A DNA stretch of 64,000 bases, taken from positions 19,727-83,726 of the forward strand of contig JBPCUN010000019.1 in the NCBI GenBank assembly GCA_051011115.1, given 5' to 3'. The stretch's first letter is position 1; each line of letters begins with the position of its first letter. This document shows positions 34,567 to 44,108 of this stretch, one piece after another. Position numbers and translations under genes: made by a program. The stretch is from Profundicola sp051011115. Lineage in GTDB: Bacteria > Bacteroidota > Bacteroidia > Flavobacteriales > Weeksellaceae. Under the pieces are notes generated by a model. The model was not told where the DNA came from, searched no databases, and was given only the letters and a program-made list of their open reading frames with translations.

Positions 34567-36012
34567 CTACTCCTTAAGGTATTGAATGGTATCTAGTTTT
34601 AATCTCGCTTTCAAGTATTCATTGATACGCAACTCATCTTTTGCTCGCTCTTTCTTCTGCTCGGCTGTAAGTGGGTTTTGTTTCCAAGTTAAAATAAAAG
34701 TAGGAATGATATTTTTATCTCCTTTTTTATTGAAGTCTTTATAGTTGAAGACTCCATACCCAAAATGCTGTATTTCTGGATATTGCCCCTTAAGTTCTGT
34801 AGCAATGCTTTGAAATGGTATGGTATCACTATTCAAACGCGCAACTTGGTTTTTAAGCGATTCTATGGTAGAATCTTTGGCTTGTATTTCTATTCCAGTG
34901 GCTTGATACAATGATCTGACTAATTCTTGACCATCCTTCTGCCAGTTCGTAGTATTATACCCAGCACCTTGATAAACAGCAAGTCTGGTATTTTTTAAAT
35001 TGTATTCCTTATCCATTATTTTATTCCAATTATTAATCACTTCACTTGGAATCGTTTCTGTGAGCGTAGAAATTGTTACAATTTTAATCGAATCATTTTG
35101 TGTAATAATTGGATTATTCAGGTTAAAGAATGTATTTTCATAAACAGAGGCTACTTCATTCTTTAAAAATGCTTGAACTTTTTGATTAAATAACTCTTCA
35201 TTTATGATATTATAAAAAATAAATGAACTAGGAATCATAGTCAAAAGTGCGATCCCAATGATTAAATAATTAGTTCTTTTAGCTTGTTGTGCATTTTGAT
35301 ATTTAGCCAAAGGAAATCTGGTGATTTTTATAAAAACATAGGTTGAAATCCCTATAAATATGGAGTTGATAAAGAATAAATACAAAGCATTAGCCGCTGC
35401 AGAAAATCCTGTATATTCTTTGTATCCTATATCTTGAGAACCCATTGCTAATCCATAACCAGCGGTACAAAGTGGTGGCATTAAGGCCGTAGCGATGGCA
35501 ACTCCAGCAATTACGTTGGCATTTTTAATTTTAGAACATAGCGCTGCAATTCCTGCAAAACCACCAAACAAGGCAATCATTACATCTAAACTGGTTGGTT
35601 CTATCCTGCCCTGTAGCTGTAAGGTCAAGGATTTTAAGGGGACCAACAAAAAATAGGTGGTAGAGGTAATCAATGCTAAAACCACCATAATCGCAAAGTT
35701 GATTAAAGACTTTCTTAATGTTTCCCAATCATTTACTGCCACAGAGTATCCAAGCCCTACAATCGGCCCCATTAGAGGAGATATTAACATGGCTCCAATC
35801 ACAACCGCTACAGAGTTCGCGTTCAACCCAATAGAAGCCACAATAATAGATGCAATTAATACAAAGGCAGGCATACCTTTAAAGTTGATATTATTTAATA
35901 TCTCTTCTCTTGCTCTTTGCTTATCTACATTTGAGCTAAGCTCAAAAACACCTTTTATGAAGTCTATTACAGCCTCTCCTAGGCTAGGAGTTTCATCTTT
36001 TTCGTTCTCCAT
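34567..36012 (-). CDS. DUF389 membrane protein
   Basis: A 481-residue protein of the DUF389/TIGR00341 family. Residues about 50-270 hold six or more membrane helices with the family motif IASIGLNANSVAVVIGAMLI then SPLMGPIVGLG, which is highly conserved. FGGFAGIAAL and ATALMPPLCTAGYGLA follow. The rest (270-481) is a soluble domain with helical stretches. Function is unknown; transport has been suggested from topology only. It follows the GDP-mannose pyrophosphorylase gene by 12 bp. Confidence 0.88.
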   Translation of the reverse strand: MENEKDETPSLGEAVIDFIKGVFELSSNVDKQRAREEILNNINFKGMPAFVLIASIIVASIGLNANSVAVVIGAMLISPLMGPIVGLGYSVAVNDWETLRKSLINFAIMVVLALITSTTYFLLVPLKSLTLQLQGRIEPTSLDVMIALFGGFAGIAALCSKIKNANVIAGVAIATALMPPLCTAGYGLAMGSQDIGYKEYTGFSAAANALYLFFINSIFIGISTYVFIKITRFPLAKYQNAQQAKRTNYLIIGIALLTMIPSSFIFYNIINEELFNQKVQAFLKNEVASVYENTFFNLNNPIITQNDSIKIVTISTLTETIPSEVINNWNKIMDKEYNLKNTRLAVYQGAGYNTTNWQKDGQELVRSLYQATGIEIQAKDSTIESLKNQVARLNSDTIPFQSIATELKGQYPEIQHFGYGVFNYKDFNKKGDKNIIPTFILTWKQNPLTAEQKKERAKDELRINEYLKARLKLDTIQYLKE

Positions 36013-36024
36013 ATAATTCTTTAT

Positions 36025-37110
36025 TTAAACAAATTTCTCCCCACCCTTGGTAAGCTTTAAATCGTTTACAAACTTTTTCACGGTTTGATCACTAGTGATT
36101 GGACACACCAACAAAGCTTCTTTGGTATCCACGATAATAAAGTCTTCTAAACCTTCAATGACCACCGCTTTATCTTCTAATACATTCACCATATTGCGAG
36201 AGGCATCATATAATTTGACTAATTTACCTCTTACTGCATTTTTATCCTTATCTTTTTCGCTATTTTCATAAAGAGAAGACCATGTACCTAAATCACTCCA
36301 ACCAAAACTTGAAGGAATTACATACACTTCTTTGTACTTTTCTAAAATCCCAATATCGATTGAAACCCGTTGTAAGGTTGGGTAAACTTTAGAAATTAAT
36401 TCACTTTCTTTTACCGTCCCTAACGCATGTTTTACTTCTGCCAACGTTGTATACATATCTGGTAAAAGCTCTTGAAAAGCATGAATAATGGTTTTTGCCT
36501 TCCAAATAAATATTCCTGAGTTCCATAAGAAATCTCCTGATGCTATAAATTGTTCTGCTAAAGCTAAATCAGGTTTTTCTGTAAAGGTTTTCACTTTTTT
36601 TACAGGATCGTCCTCAGATTCCACATACTGTATATAGCCGTATCCTGTATCAGGTCTTGTAGGTTTAATCCCCAAAGTGTATAAACCATCTTTTTGTTGT
36701 AAACTTTCTATTGCAATACCAACTTGTTTTACGAATTTCGAAGGCTCTAAAATCAAATGATCTGATGGGCAGAATACAATGTTCGCATCCTCCTGTAGCT
36801 TTTCTATTCTCATAGAAGAATATAATACACATGGAGCCGTATTCATCCCTACAGGTTCTACAATGATTTGATCATCATGCAATGCGGGGATTTGTTCTTT
36901 TACTATATCTTTATATATACGATCTGTTATGACATATACTTTATCTTGGGTGGTGACCTTTAATAATCTTTCGTAAGTCTGTTGTATTAATGTTTTACCT
37001 ACACCCAATACGTCATGAAACTGTTTAGGGTAGTCTGACGTGCTCAATGGCCAAAATCTTGTGCCCACACCACCTGCCATTATTACACAATAAGTATTTG
37101 TATCTATCAT
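36025..37110 (-). CDS. manC: Mannose-1-phosphate guanylyltransferase
   Basis: Makes GDP-mannose from mannose-1-phosphate and GTP, for mannose and fucose-type sugars in surface glycans. The 361-residue protein has the nucleotidyl-transferase signature AGGVGTRFWPLSTSDYPKQF (12-31), FCPSDHLI, the substrate loop FTEKPDLALAEQFI, WNSGIFIWKA, and the C-terminal DLGTW. It lacks the phosphomannose isomerase domain of long bifunctional ManC proteins. It overlaps the SprT-like gene by four bases (ATGA) and is the second gene of that unit. Confidence 0.93.
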   Translation of the reverse strand: MIDTNTYCVIMAGGVGTRFWPLSTSDYPKQFHDVLGVGKTLIQQTYERLLKVTTQDKVYVITDRIYKDIVKEQIPALHDDQIIVEPVGMNTAPCVLYSSMRIEKLQEDANIVFCPSDHLILEPSKFVKQVGIAIESLQQKDGLYTLGIKPTRPDTGYGYIQYVESEDDPVKKVKTFTEKPDLALAEQFIASGDFLWNSGIFIWKAKTIIHAFQELLPDMYTTLAEVKHALGTVKESELISKVYPTLQRVSIDIGILEKYKEVYVIPSSFGWSDLGTWSSLYENSEKDKDKNAVRGKLVKLYDASRNMVNVLEDKAVVIEGLEDFIIVDTKEALLVCPITSDQTVKKFVNDLKLTKGGEKFV

Positions 37111-37709
37111 AGATGTCTATCTTCAATTACCTCATCCACAGGAGCAAGCATATGTATAGTATACCTTTTACTGCTAGAGATTTCGGTGCAAAGATATCTT
37201 ATTTTTCTAATGTTTCCTTTTTTGAATATCTTTTCTTTAATTCTAAAAACTGATCCAGAAGGAATATCTCGTAATAATAATTGCTCTTTATTCTCTTCTT
37301 TTAAGAAATAAGTAGCTAATTCTTTTGATGCATAAAAACTAGCTCTAGGATTGTTGGAAAAATTTAAAAGTAAAGGTTGCATTGAAATTGGATATAAGTG
37401 TGCGCTTTCTCTAATAAGATGCCCAAAACAAAACTTCCATTCATTCCCATGGGGTTTGATGGTATTTCCATACTTTTCCCTCGCATGTAAATGTGCTATT
37501 TCATGGGTGAGCGTAAAAAATGTTAATTCTGGGGACATCCCAATATTCAAGGTAATTTGATGAGTGTTGTGGGCTAATTTCCTATAATCACCTAGCTTGC
37601 TTTCTCTCGCATTTTTGATAACAATTTTTATCTTATACCCCTTACACCATTGATTCAAATAATCTCTAGAGCCAGGGATCAAATACTTTTGTAGTTCTGC
37701 ATTAAACAT
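37107..37709 (-). CDS. SprT-like zinc metalloprotease domain protein
   Basis: A 200-residue SprT-family protein. Zinc ligands are H69 and H73 with E70 in THEIAHLHAREKYG, and the third is probably H87 in KPHGNEWK. The C-terminal part ends in a basic strand-rich segment. Eukaryotic SPRTN cuts DNA-protein crosslinks; the bacterial role is not settled. It is the first gene of a leftward unit with manC. Its promoter region is shared with the divergent MlaE gene. Confidence 0.85.
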   Translation of the reverse strand: MFNAELQKYLIPGSRDYLNQWCKGYKIKIVIKNARESKLGDYRKLAHNTHQITLNIGMSPELTFFTLTHEIAHLHAREKYGNTIKPHGNEWKFCFGHLIRESAHLYPISMQPLLLNFSNNPRASFYASKELATYFLKEENKEQLLLRDIPSGSVFRIKEKIFKKGNIRKIRYLCTEISSSKRYTIHMLAPVDEVIEDRHL

Positions 37710-37761
37710 TCGCCTAAAATATTAATTTTACTTGTAATTATAAATAGTTTAATTTAGCAGA

Positions 37762-38520
37762 ATGAATTTCATTACCTCATATTTAGAATCTATTGGCAGG
37801 TATTTTATGCTGATATTTGATTCATTTAGAATTCCTAAAAATTTAAAGGTATTTCATAAGCTAACGATGAGAGAGGTTTATGATCTTGGGGTTAATTCTC
37901 TCGGTTTGGTAGCGTTTCTATCACTCTTTATGGGAGCTGTTTTAGCCATTCAAATGTATCAAAATTTTAAAGGAGCAGCAATGCCCATTCCGGATTACTA
38001 TGTAAGCTATGCGACCAAGGTTGTTTTAGTGTTAGAATTTTCTAGTACGATTGTATGCATCATATTAGCGGGAAAGGTGGGTTCTTTTATTGCCTCAAGT
38101 ATTGGAACCATGCGTGCAACAGAGCAAATAGATGCCTTTGAGGTGATGGGGGTTAATGGTGCTAATTTTCTAATTTTACCTAAAATTATAGCTTCTTTAC
38201 TTTTTTATCCTATCTTATTTATGGTTAGTGTGATTATGGGGATAGCAGGTGGGCACCTGGTAGGTTTCGTTACTGGCCAATGGTCTACCATAGATTTCAT
38301 AGAAGGATTACAGATGCCCTTTGATCCTTGGTTTTATTGGTATTCTTTGATTAAGATGGAAGTCTTTGCTTTCGTAATCGCCACAATTCCAGCATATTTT
38401 GGTTATTATGTAGATGGAGGAAGTCTAGAAGTCGGTAGATCCAGCACTACTGCGGTGGTATGGACTTGCGTGGTGATTATAGTTTTAAATCTTGTATTAA
38501 CGCAGTTACTATTGATATGA
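37762..38520 (+). CDS. mlaE: MlaE-family lipid ABC transporter permease
   Basis: Permease subunit of the Mla-type phospholipid transporter, which maintains outer-membrane asymmetry. The 252-residue protein has the MlaE core: FLSLFMGAVLAIQMYQNF, VLVLEFSSTIVCIILAGKVG, GTMRATEQIDAFEVMGVN, KIIASLLFYPILFM and the C-terminal EVGRSSTTAVVWTCVVIIV. It overlaps the ATPase gene by ATGA. No MlaD substrate-binding gene follows, so that subunit must be encoded elsewhere. Confidence 0.93.
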   Translation: MNFITSYLESIGRYFMLIFDSFRIPKNLKVFHKLTMREVYDLGVNSLGLVAFLSLFMGAVLAIQMYQNFKGAAMPIPDYYVSYATKVVLVLEFSSTIVCIILAGKVGSFIASSIGTMRATEQIDAFEVMGVNGANFLILPKIIASLLFYPILFMVSVIMGIAGGHLVGFVTGQWSTIDFIEGLQMPFDPWFYWYSLIKMEVFAFVIATIPAYFGYYVDGGSLEVGRSSTTAVVWTCVVIIVLNLVLTQLLLI

Positions 38521-39287
38521 TAGAAGTAAAAAACTTAAAGAAATCATTTGGTGACACAGAGGTACTGAAGGGAATTTCTACTGATTTTGAAAAGGGTAAA
38601 ACAAGTTTAGTGATAGGATCTTCTGGAGCTGGTAAAACAGTTTTCTTCAAATGTCTTTTGGGAATATTTAAACCCACCAGTGGAGAAATTATATATGACG
38701 GCGATCGATCATCAGAGGATAATAAAGAAAGTATACAAGAAAGAAGAAAAAACATAGGTACAGTATTTCAGTATTCTGCTTTATTTGATTTTATGACCGT
38801 AGAAGAAAACGTTATGTTTCCTTTAGAAATGTTTTCTAAAATGTCTAATTCAGAAAAAATAGACAGAGCCCATGAAGTTTTAAAAAGAGTAAACCTTGAA
38901 GAAGAATCTTTTAAAAAGTTACCTTCTGAAATTTCTGGGGGAATGAAAAAACGTGTAGCAATTGCCCGTGCGGTGGTGAACAAACCTAAATATCTCTTTT
39001 GTGATGAACCAAATTCTGGTTTAGACCCTAAAACAGCCAATATTATAGATAATCTGATTCATGAAATTACCCAAGAATATGAAATTACTACCATTATAAA
39101 CTCTCATGATATGAACTCTGTGTTAGAAATTGGTGAGAAAATAGTATTTCTAAATGATGGTTTGTTGGCTTGGGAAGGATCCAACAAAGAAATTTTGCAT
39201 ACAGAACAAGAAGATGTAATGAATTTCGTTTATAACTCAGACCTTATGAAGAAAGTGAGACAAGCACTTATTAAAGAAGGAAAATAA
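38517..39287 (+). CDS. mlaF: MlaF-type ABC transporter ATPase
   Basis: ATPase subunit of the same lipid transporter. I use the ATG at 38517 (MIEVKNLKKSFGDTEVLKG), which overlaps the mlaE stop; the longest frame begins 57 bp earlier inside mlaE and adds residues unlike this family. Motifs: Walker A GSSGAGKT, Q-loop VFQYSALFDFMTVEENVMFP, signature SGGMKKRVAIARA, Walker B YLFCDEPNSGLDP. The product is 256 residues. Confidence 0.93.
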   Translation: MIEVKNLKKSFGDTEVLKGISTDFEKGKTSLVIGSSGAGKTVFFKCLLGIFKPTSGEIIYDGDRSSEDNKESIQERRKNIGTVFQYSALFDFMTVEENVMFPLEMFSKMSNSEKIDRAHEVLKRVNLEEESFKKLPSEISGGMKKRVAIARAVVNKPKYLFCDEPNSGLDPKTANIIDNLIHEITQEYEITTIINSHDMNSVLEIGEKIVFLNDGLLAWEGSNKEILHTEQEDVMNFVYNSDLMKKVRQALIKEGK

Positions 39288-39359
39288 TTTACCTATTCTT
39301 AAAGTTATATATGAAAGAAAGGCAAACTAATTGCATTAAACCTTAAAACAATCAATTAT

Positions 39360-39947
39360 ATGAAACGTTCTCTTTTATTTTTAGTTTTAATTATTGCTGG
39401 ATTTGCACAAGCTCAAATAGGAGTAAAAGCTGGGTTAACATACAATGCAGACGATGGATTATACAAATCCGTTGAAAACACTTATACCAACAAAGGGAAA
39501 GGTAGCATGGGATACCATGTAGGTATTTATAAAAAATTCGCTTTAACAGGACTCTATGTACAACCAGAACTTTGGTATGTAAATTACAAAAATGAATTTG
39601 AAAACCAAGCGGGTAAAGATATTGATGTCAAATATAAACGTATAGACCTCCCTATAAGTGTGGGTACTTCTGTATTACGATTGGGGTATGTACAAGCTGG
39701 TCCTGTTTTCTCATATTACTTTGATGATAAAATAAACATAGATGAAATTTCAGAAATTGAACAGACAGATATTGCAGTCGCATTGCAATTAGGTGCTGGC
39801 CTATCTTTCCAAAACTATGATATTATGCTACGTTATGATTTCCCATTAGGAGATCGTGAAACGAAATGGTTACAAAATAGTGATTATGAGTTTGTAACAG
39901 AAAACTCACCTAAATTATTACATGTAAGTGTTGGGTATAGATTTTAA
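39360..39947 (+). CDS. Small outer-membrane beta-barrel protein
   Basis: A 195-residue exported protein (signal peptide MKRSLLFLVLIIAGFAQAQ) with alternating strands and a C-terminal LHVSVGYRF, typical of the PorT/OMP_b-brl family of eight-stranded barrels. Segments GVKAGLTYNADDG, KRIDLPISVGTS and YVQAGPVFSYYF fit. It lies 72 bp after mlaF and may be in the same unit. Its stop shares TTAA with the convergent DeoR regulator. Function is not known. Confidence 0.82.
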   Translation: MKRSLLFLVLIIAGFAQAQIGVKAGLTYNADDGLYKSVENTYTNKGKGSMGYHVGIYKKFALTGLYVQPELWYVNYKNEFENQAGKDIDVKYKRIDLPISVGTSVLRLGYVQAGPVFSYYFDDKINIDEISEIEQTDIAVALQLGAGLSFQNYDIMLRYDFPLGDRETKWLQNSDYEFVTENSPKLLHVSVGYRF

Positions 39948-40708
39948 ACCAATAGAACCTCTACCCCTCTTTCTTGTATAGCGTGCAGAAAGGCATGATC
40001 TATTGGTTTATTGGTAATTAGTATATCTATTTCTTCTATATCGGCTATTTTACCAAAACCTTTTTTATTGATTTTTGTGGCATCCGCTAATACAACAACC
40101 TTGTCGGCTTGGCTCAGCATCGTTTTATTCAGTTGAGCCTCTGCTGCATTGGAGGTACTAATTCCGAAGTTTAAATCAATACCATCAACACCTAAAAATA
40201 ACAAGTGGGCGGAATATTGTTTAATAGCGTTTTCTGCAATAGACCCAATCACAGAACGAGAACTCTTGCGTAATTCTCCCCCAATTTGAATGATATTCAT
40301 CAGCGGATTTTCACCTAAAAGAATCGACACACTTAGCGACGGCGTACACACCGTTAACTGGTTAAAAGATAGAAGTTCTTGCGCTAAATAATAAACAGTA
40401 GTTCCCGACGCAAGAACCAAAAAATCATTCTCAGAGATTAACGAAGTTGCCTTTTTGGCAATTTTTATTTTCTCATCTACTTGCAAAGTCTGCTTTTCTA
40501 AAATTGGTTTTTCATAAGCGTACAAGTTTCGCTTGCTTACACCACCATGGGTTCTAAACACATAACCTTTTTTCTCTAGCAAGGTTAAATCCTTGCGTAC
40601 GGTTACAAGAGACACATCCAACTTATCAGCTAATTCTTTTACGGAAATAAATTCGTTTTCCTCTAAAATTTCTATAATCTCAGTATGACGGAGGTTTAAT
40701 TTTTCCAT
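39944..40708 (-). CDS. glpR: DeoR family regulator of glycerol genes
   Basis: A 254-residue repressor of the DeoR family. I start at ATG 40708 (MEKLNLRHTEIIEILEENEF): a GTG 60 bp upstream would lie before the -7 box at 40730-40737, so the longer form is unlikely. The N-terminal helix-turn-helix (ISVKELADKLDVSLVTVRKDL) and the C-terminal sugar-phosphate-binding domain (LASGTTVYYLAQEL, IGGELRKSSRSVIGS, LFLGVDGIDLNFGIS, VVLADATK) are complete. It is divergent from glpD, and TTTCGTT operator candidates lie between. The name glpR is inferred from context. Confidence 0.88.
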   Translation of the reverse strand: MEKLNLRHTEIIEILEENEFISVKELADKLDVSLVTVRKDLTLLEKKGYVFRTHGGVSKRNLYAYEKPILEKQTLQVDEKIKIAKKATSLISENDFLVLASGTTVYYLAQELLSFNQLTVCTPSLSVSILLGENPLMNIIQIGGELRKSSRSVIGSIAENAIKQYSAHLLFLGVDGIDLNFGISTSNAAEAQLNKTMLSQADKVVVLADATKINKKGFGKIADIEEIDILITNKPIDHAFLHAIQERGVEVLLV

Positions 40709-40729
40709 TATTGTTAAACAATTATATTT

Positions 40730-40737
40730 CAAATTTA
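40730..40737 (-). promoter_or_regulatory. -7 box for glpR
   Basis: TAAATTTG on the minus strand matches TAnnTTTG, 21 bp before the ATG. It touches the AACGAATAGTTTCGTT dyad, so the regulator could repress itself. Confidence 0.5.
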
Positions 40738-40752
40738 ACGAATAGTTTCGTT
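40737..40752. promoter_or_regulatory. Candidate GlpR operator dyad
   Basis: AACGAA-TAGT-TTCGTT is an inverted repeat of the TTTCGTT half-site used by many DeoR-family proteins. It lies at the glpR promoter. Confidence 0.5.
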
Positions 40753-40891
40753 TTTCTTCGCAAAACACAGTAAAATCTTAAAGAAAATATGATTTTAATT
40801 AGGTTATTTTTGCCAAGTTACTTATTATCAAACACATAATTTATTAAATTATAAAATATTCCACCTTTAAATTTCTACATATCTAATTTAC

Positions 40892-40922
40892 TTGTTTTTT
40901 CGTTAACTTTCTTTTATCTTTG
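40892..40922 (+). promoter_or_regulatory. Promoter of the glp operon
   Basis: TTG at 40892-40894 and TATCTTTG at 40915-40922 are separated by 20 bp, a strong Bacteroidetes promoter match. A TTTCGTT (40898-40904) sits in the spacer and another (40940-40946) just before the ATG, both suited to repression. The promoter rules out a TTG start at 40920 for glpD. Confidence 0.7.
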
Positions 40923-40946
40923 ATTAACCAAACAAAATATTTCGTT

Positions 40947-42536
40947 ATGTTACGCTCTACAGAATTAAAAAAAGTAAAAGAAAACAAAGATTGGGACGTT
41001 ATTGTAATCGGTGGAGGCGCTAGTGGACTAGGTTCTGCTGTCGATGCAGCCACAAGAGGTTATAAAACATTGTGTTTAGAATCCCATGACTTTGCCAAAG
41101 GAACATCAAGCCGAAGCACCAAATTAGTGCATGGTGGAGTTAGATACCTACAACAAGGAGACGTAAGTCTAGTAAAAGAAGCCTTAAGAGAAAGAGGACT
41201 ACTTGCTCAAAACGCATCACACTTGGTTAAAAATCAATCTTTTGTAATCCCTAATTATACTTGGTGGGGTGGTCCTTTTTACCGATTTGGATTAGGACTA
41301 TATGATTTACTTGCTGCGGGGTTAAGCCTTGGTAAAACTAAGCATATTAACAAAGAAGATACCATCAAAGCATTACCGACTATAGAGCCAGAAGACTTGC
41401 ATAGTGGGGTAGTATATAAAGATGGCCAATTTGATGATTCTCGTTTAGCAGTAAACCTTGCACAAACGGTTGTTGACAATGATGGCTGTATTGTAAACTA
41501 CATGAAGGTTGTTGACTTATTAAAAGATGATCAAGGTAAAGTTTCTGGCGTTGTAGCAAAAGACATGCTATCTGGTGATGAGTATAAATTGAATGCCAAA
41601 ACTGTAATCAACGCTACAGGTGTCTTCACCAATGAAGTGATGAAAATGGACCACAAAGAAAATAAAAAGTTTGTAGTACCAAGTCAAGGTATTCACTTAG
41701 TATTGGATAGATCATTTTTGCCAACAGACGAGGCTTTAATGATTCCCAAAACTTCTGACGGTCGTGTACTATTTGCGGTGCCTTGGCATGACAAAGTTGT
41801 AGTAGGTACTACAGATACTTTAATTAAAGAGCCTAGCTTTGAGCCTAAAGCATTAGAAAAAGAAATTGAATTCGTTTTAGAAACTGCTAGACGTTTCTTA
41901 ACTAAAAAACCTACCAGAGAAGATGTAAAATCAGTATTTGCTGGTTTAAGACCACTTGCTGCTCCAGAGAAAGAAGGTCAAAGCACCAAAGAGGTTTCTA
42001 GAAGCCATAAAGTTATTGTATCTGAAACTGGTTTAATCACTATAACAGGTGGTAAATGGACTACCTATAGACAAATGGCAGAAGACACCATAGATGAAGC
42101 TATTAAACAAAAACAATTAGAACAGCGAATCTGTGTTACAACACACCTCTCTATTCATGGAAACATTCCTAAAGAACAAGTAGATTTGAAAAATCACTTA
42201 TATATTTATGGTGCAGACATTCCAGCGGTTAAAGCTTTACAAAAAGAAGATGGAATGCAAGAGAAATTACACCCAGATTATGATTTTACAGTAGCAGAAG
42301 TCGTGTGGGCTGTAAGAGAAGAAATGGCTCTAAAAGTGGAAGATGTATTAGCTAGACGTGTTCGTTTATTATTCTTAGATGCAAGAGCTGCGATGGATGT
42401 GGCAGAAAAAACAGCGAGAATTATGGCTAAAGAATTAGGTAAAGATGATGCGTGGGTACAAAAAGAAACCAAAGAATTCTTGGATATAGCTAAAAATTAT
42501 CTTTTAGTAGATTATACCCCGAAAAATTTGAAATAG
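40947..42536 (+). CDS. glpD: Glycerol-3-phosphate dehydrogenase, aerobic
   Basis: FAD enzyme at the membrane oxidising glycerol-3-phosphate to dihydroxyacetone phosphate and passing electrons to quinone. I use the ATG at 40947 (MLRSTELKKVKENKDW); an upstream TTG at 40920 overlaps the -7 box. The 529-residue protein has the Rossmann motif VIGGGASGLGSA, TSSRSTKLVHGGVRYLQQ, AVPWHDKVVVGTTDT and FAGLRPLAAPEK, then a C-terminal domain with DYDFTVAEVVWAVREEMA. First gene of glpD-glpK-glpF. Confidence 0.95.
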   Translation: MLRSTELKKVKENKDWDVIVIGGGASGLGSAVDAATRGYKTLCLESHDFAKGTSSRSTKLVHGGVRYLQQGDVSLVKEALRERGLLAQNASHLVKNQSFVIPNYTWWGGPFYRFGLGLYDLLAAGLSLGKTKHINKEDTIKALPTIEPEDLHSGVVYKDGQFDDSRLAVNLAQTVVDNDGCIVNYMKVVDLLKDDQGKVSGVVAKDMLSGDEYKLNAKTVINATGVFTNEVMKMDHKENKKFVVPSQGIHLVLDRSFLPTDEALMIPKTSDGRVLFAVPWHDKVVVGTTDTLIKEPSFEPKALEKEIEFVLETARRFLTKKPTREDVKSVFAGLRPLAAPEKEGQSTKEVSRSHKVIVSETGLITITGGKWTTYRQMAEDTIDEAIKQKQLEQRICVTTHLSIHGNIPKEQVDLKNHLYIYGADIPAVKALQKEDGMQEKLHPDYDFTVAEVVWAVREEMALKVEDVLARRVRLLFLDARAAMDVAEKTARIMAKELGKDDAWVQKETKEFLDIAKNYLLVDYTPKNLK

Positions 42537-42581
42537 TAAACTTTTTTTAAATAATTAATAATTTTTTATATCAATAATATC

Positions 42582-44093
42582 ATGAAGGATAAATTTATTT
42601 TAGCATTGGACCAAGGGACTACCTCATCTCGTGCCATTGTATTTAATCACAAAGGAGAAATTGTAAATGTCTCCCAAAAAGAATTTGAACAAAAATTCCC
42701 TAAACCAGGGTGGGTAGAACATGATGCAAATGAAATATGGTCTTCTCAGATATCTGTAGCCGCAGAGGTTATTGCAAAAGCTGATATCACAGGTTTAAAT
42801 GTGGCAGCCATTGGAATCACCAATCAACGTGAGACTACGGTAGTTTGGGACAGAGAAACCTCTGATCCAATATACAATGCAATTGTATGGCAAGACAGAA
42901 GAACAGCTAATTATTGTGATAAGCTAAGAAATGAAGGAAAAGCAGAATTAATCAAAGACAAAACTGGGTTAGTTTTAGATGCTTATTTCTCAGCTACAAA
43001 ATTAAAATGGATCTTAGATAATGTAGAAGGTGCAAGAGAAAAAGCTGAAGCAGGAAAACTTTGTTTTGGAACGATTGATACTTGGCTTGTTTGGCGTTTA
43101 ACTAGAGGTAAAATGTTTATTACCGATGTCACCAATGCGAGTAGAACCATGTTATATAATATTCATGACATGGAATGGGATAAAGAGTTGCTAGAATTAT
43201 TCAATATTCCAGCGTCTATGCTTCCAGAAGTAAAACAAAGTAGTGAAGTATATGGAGAGACTGCAACCACATTATTCTCTACTAAAATTCCTATCGCGGG
43301 AATCGCAGGAGACCAACAAGCAGCCTTATTTGGCCAAATGTGCGTAAAGCCAGGAATGGTTAAAAATACTTACGGCACAGGTTGTTTCTTATTAATGAAC
43401 ACAGGAGATAAAGCAGTAAAATCAGAAAATAACTTATTAACTACGATTGCTTGGAAGATCAATGATAAAGTTACTTACGCATTAGAAGGGAGTGTATTCG
43501 TAGGAGGTGCAGCCATTCAGTGGGTAAGAGATGGTCTTAGATTAATTAGAACTGCACCAGAGATCAACGCTTTGGCGAATATGGAAGAAGATAATGGTGG
43601 CGTTTATTTTGTACCTGCATTAACTGGGCTTGCTGCACCATATTGGGATCAATTTGCTCGTGGGACAATTTTTGGTATTACACGTGGTACTACTGATGGA
43701 CACATTGCCCGTGCAACTTTAGAAGGTATTGCTTACCAAGTATATGATGTAGTGAAATCTATGGAAGCTGATGCTAAAACTAAATCTGTAGAACTTAGAG
43801 TAGATGGTGGTGCAACAGCAAGTAATACATTAATGCAATTTCAATCAGACTTATTTGGGTTTAAAATTGTAAGGCCTGTAACTTTAGAAACAACAGCACT
43901 AGGTGCCGCATATTTAGCTGGTTTAGCTGTTGGTTACTGGGATAGTTTAGAAGAAATCCAAGAACAATGGGTGACTGATAAAGAATTTAAACCACAAATG
44001 GAGAGAGAAGTAGTAGAAGAAAAACTTCATTACTGGCATAAAGCTGTAAAAGCATCTCTAAACTGGATTGAAAAAGAAGAACATACTAACTAA
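42582..44093 (+). CDS. glpK: Glycerol kinase
   Basis: Phosphorylates glycerol to glycerol-3-phosphate. The 503-residue FGGY-family protein has LALDQGTTSSRAIVFN at the N-terminus, IGITNQRETTVVWDRETSDP, NASRTMLYNI, GIAGDQQAALFGQ, TYGTGCFLLMNTG and ELRVDGGATAS. Full length and all phosphate-binding loops are present. It follows glpD by 45 bp and precedes glpF by 15 bp. Confidence 0.97.
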   Translation: MKDKFILALDQGTTSSRAIVFNHKGEIVNVSQKEFEQKFPKPGWVEHDANEIWSSQISVAAEVIAKADITGLNVAAIGITNQRETTVVWDRETSDPIYNAIVWQDRRTANYCDKLRNEGKAELIKDKTGLVLDAYFSATKLKWILDNVEGAREKAEAGKLCFGTIDTWLVWRLTRGKMFITDVTNASRTMLYNIHDMEWDKELLELFNIPASMLPEVKQSSEVYGETATTLFSTKIPIAGIAGDQQAALFGQMCVKPGMVKNTYGTGCFLLMNTGDKAVKSENNLLTTIAWKINDKVTYALEGSVFVGGAAIQWVRDGLRLIRTAPEINALANMEEDNGGVYFVPALTGLAAPYWDQFARGTIFGITRGTTDGHIARATLEGIAYQVYDVVKSMEADAKTKSVELRVDGGATASNTLMQFQSDLFGFKIVRPVTLETTALGAAYLAGLAVGYWDSLEEIQEQWVTDKEFKPQMEREVVEEKLHYWHKAVKASLNWIEKEEHTN

Positions 44094-44108
44094 AAACATT
44101 TTTAAAGA

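Noticed and set aside
40920..40946. TTG start for glpD at 40920
   Set aside because: It overlaps the -7 promoter box; the ATG at 40947 is the first start after the expected transcription start.
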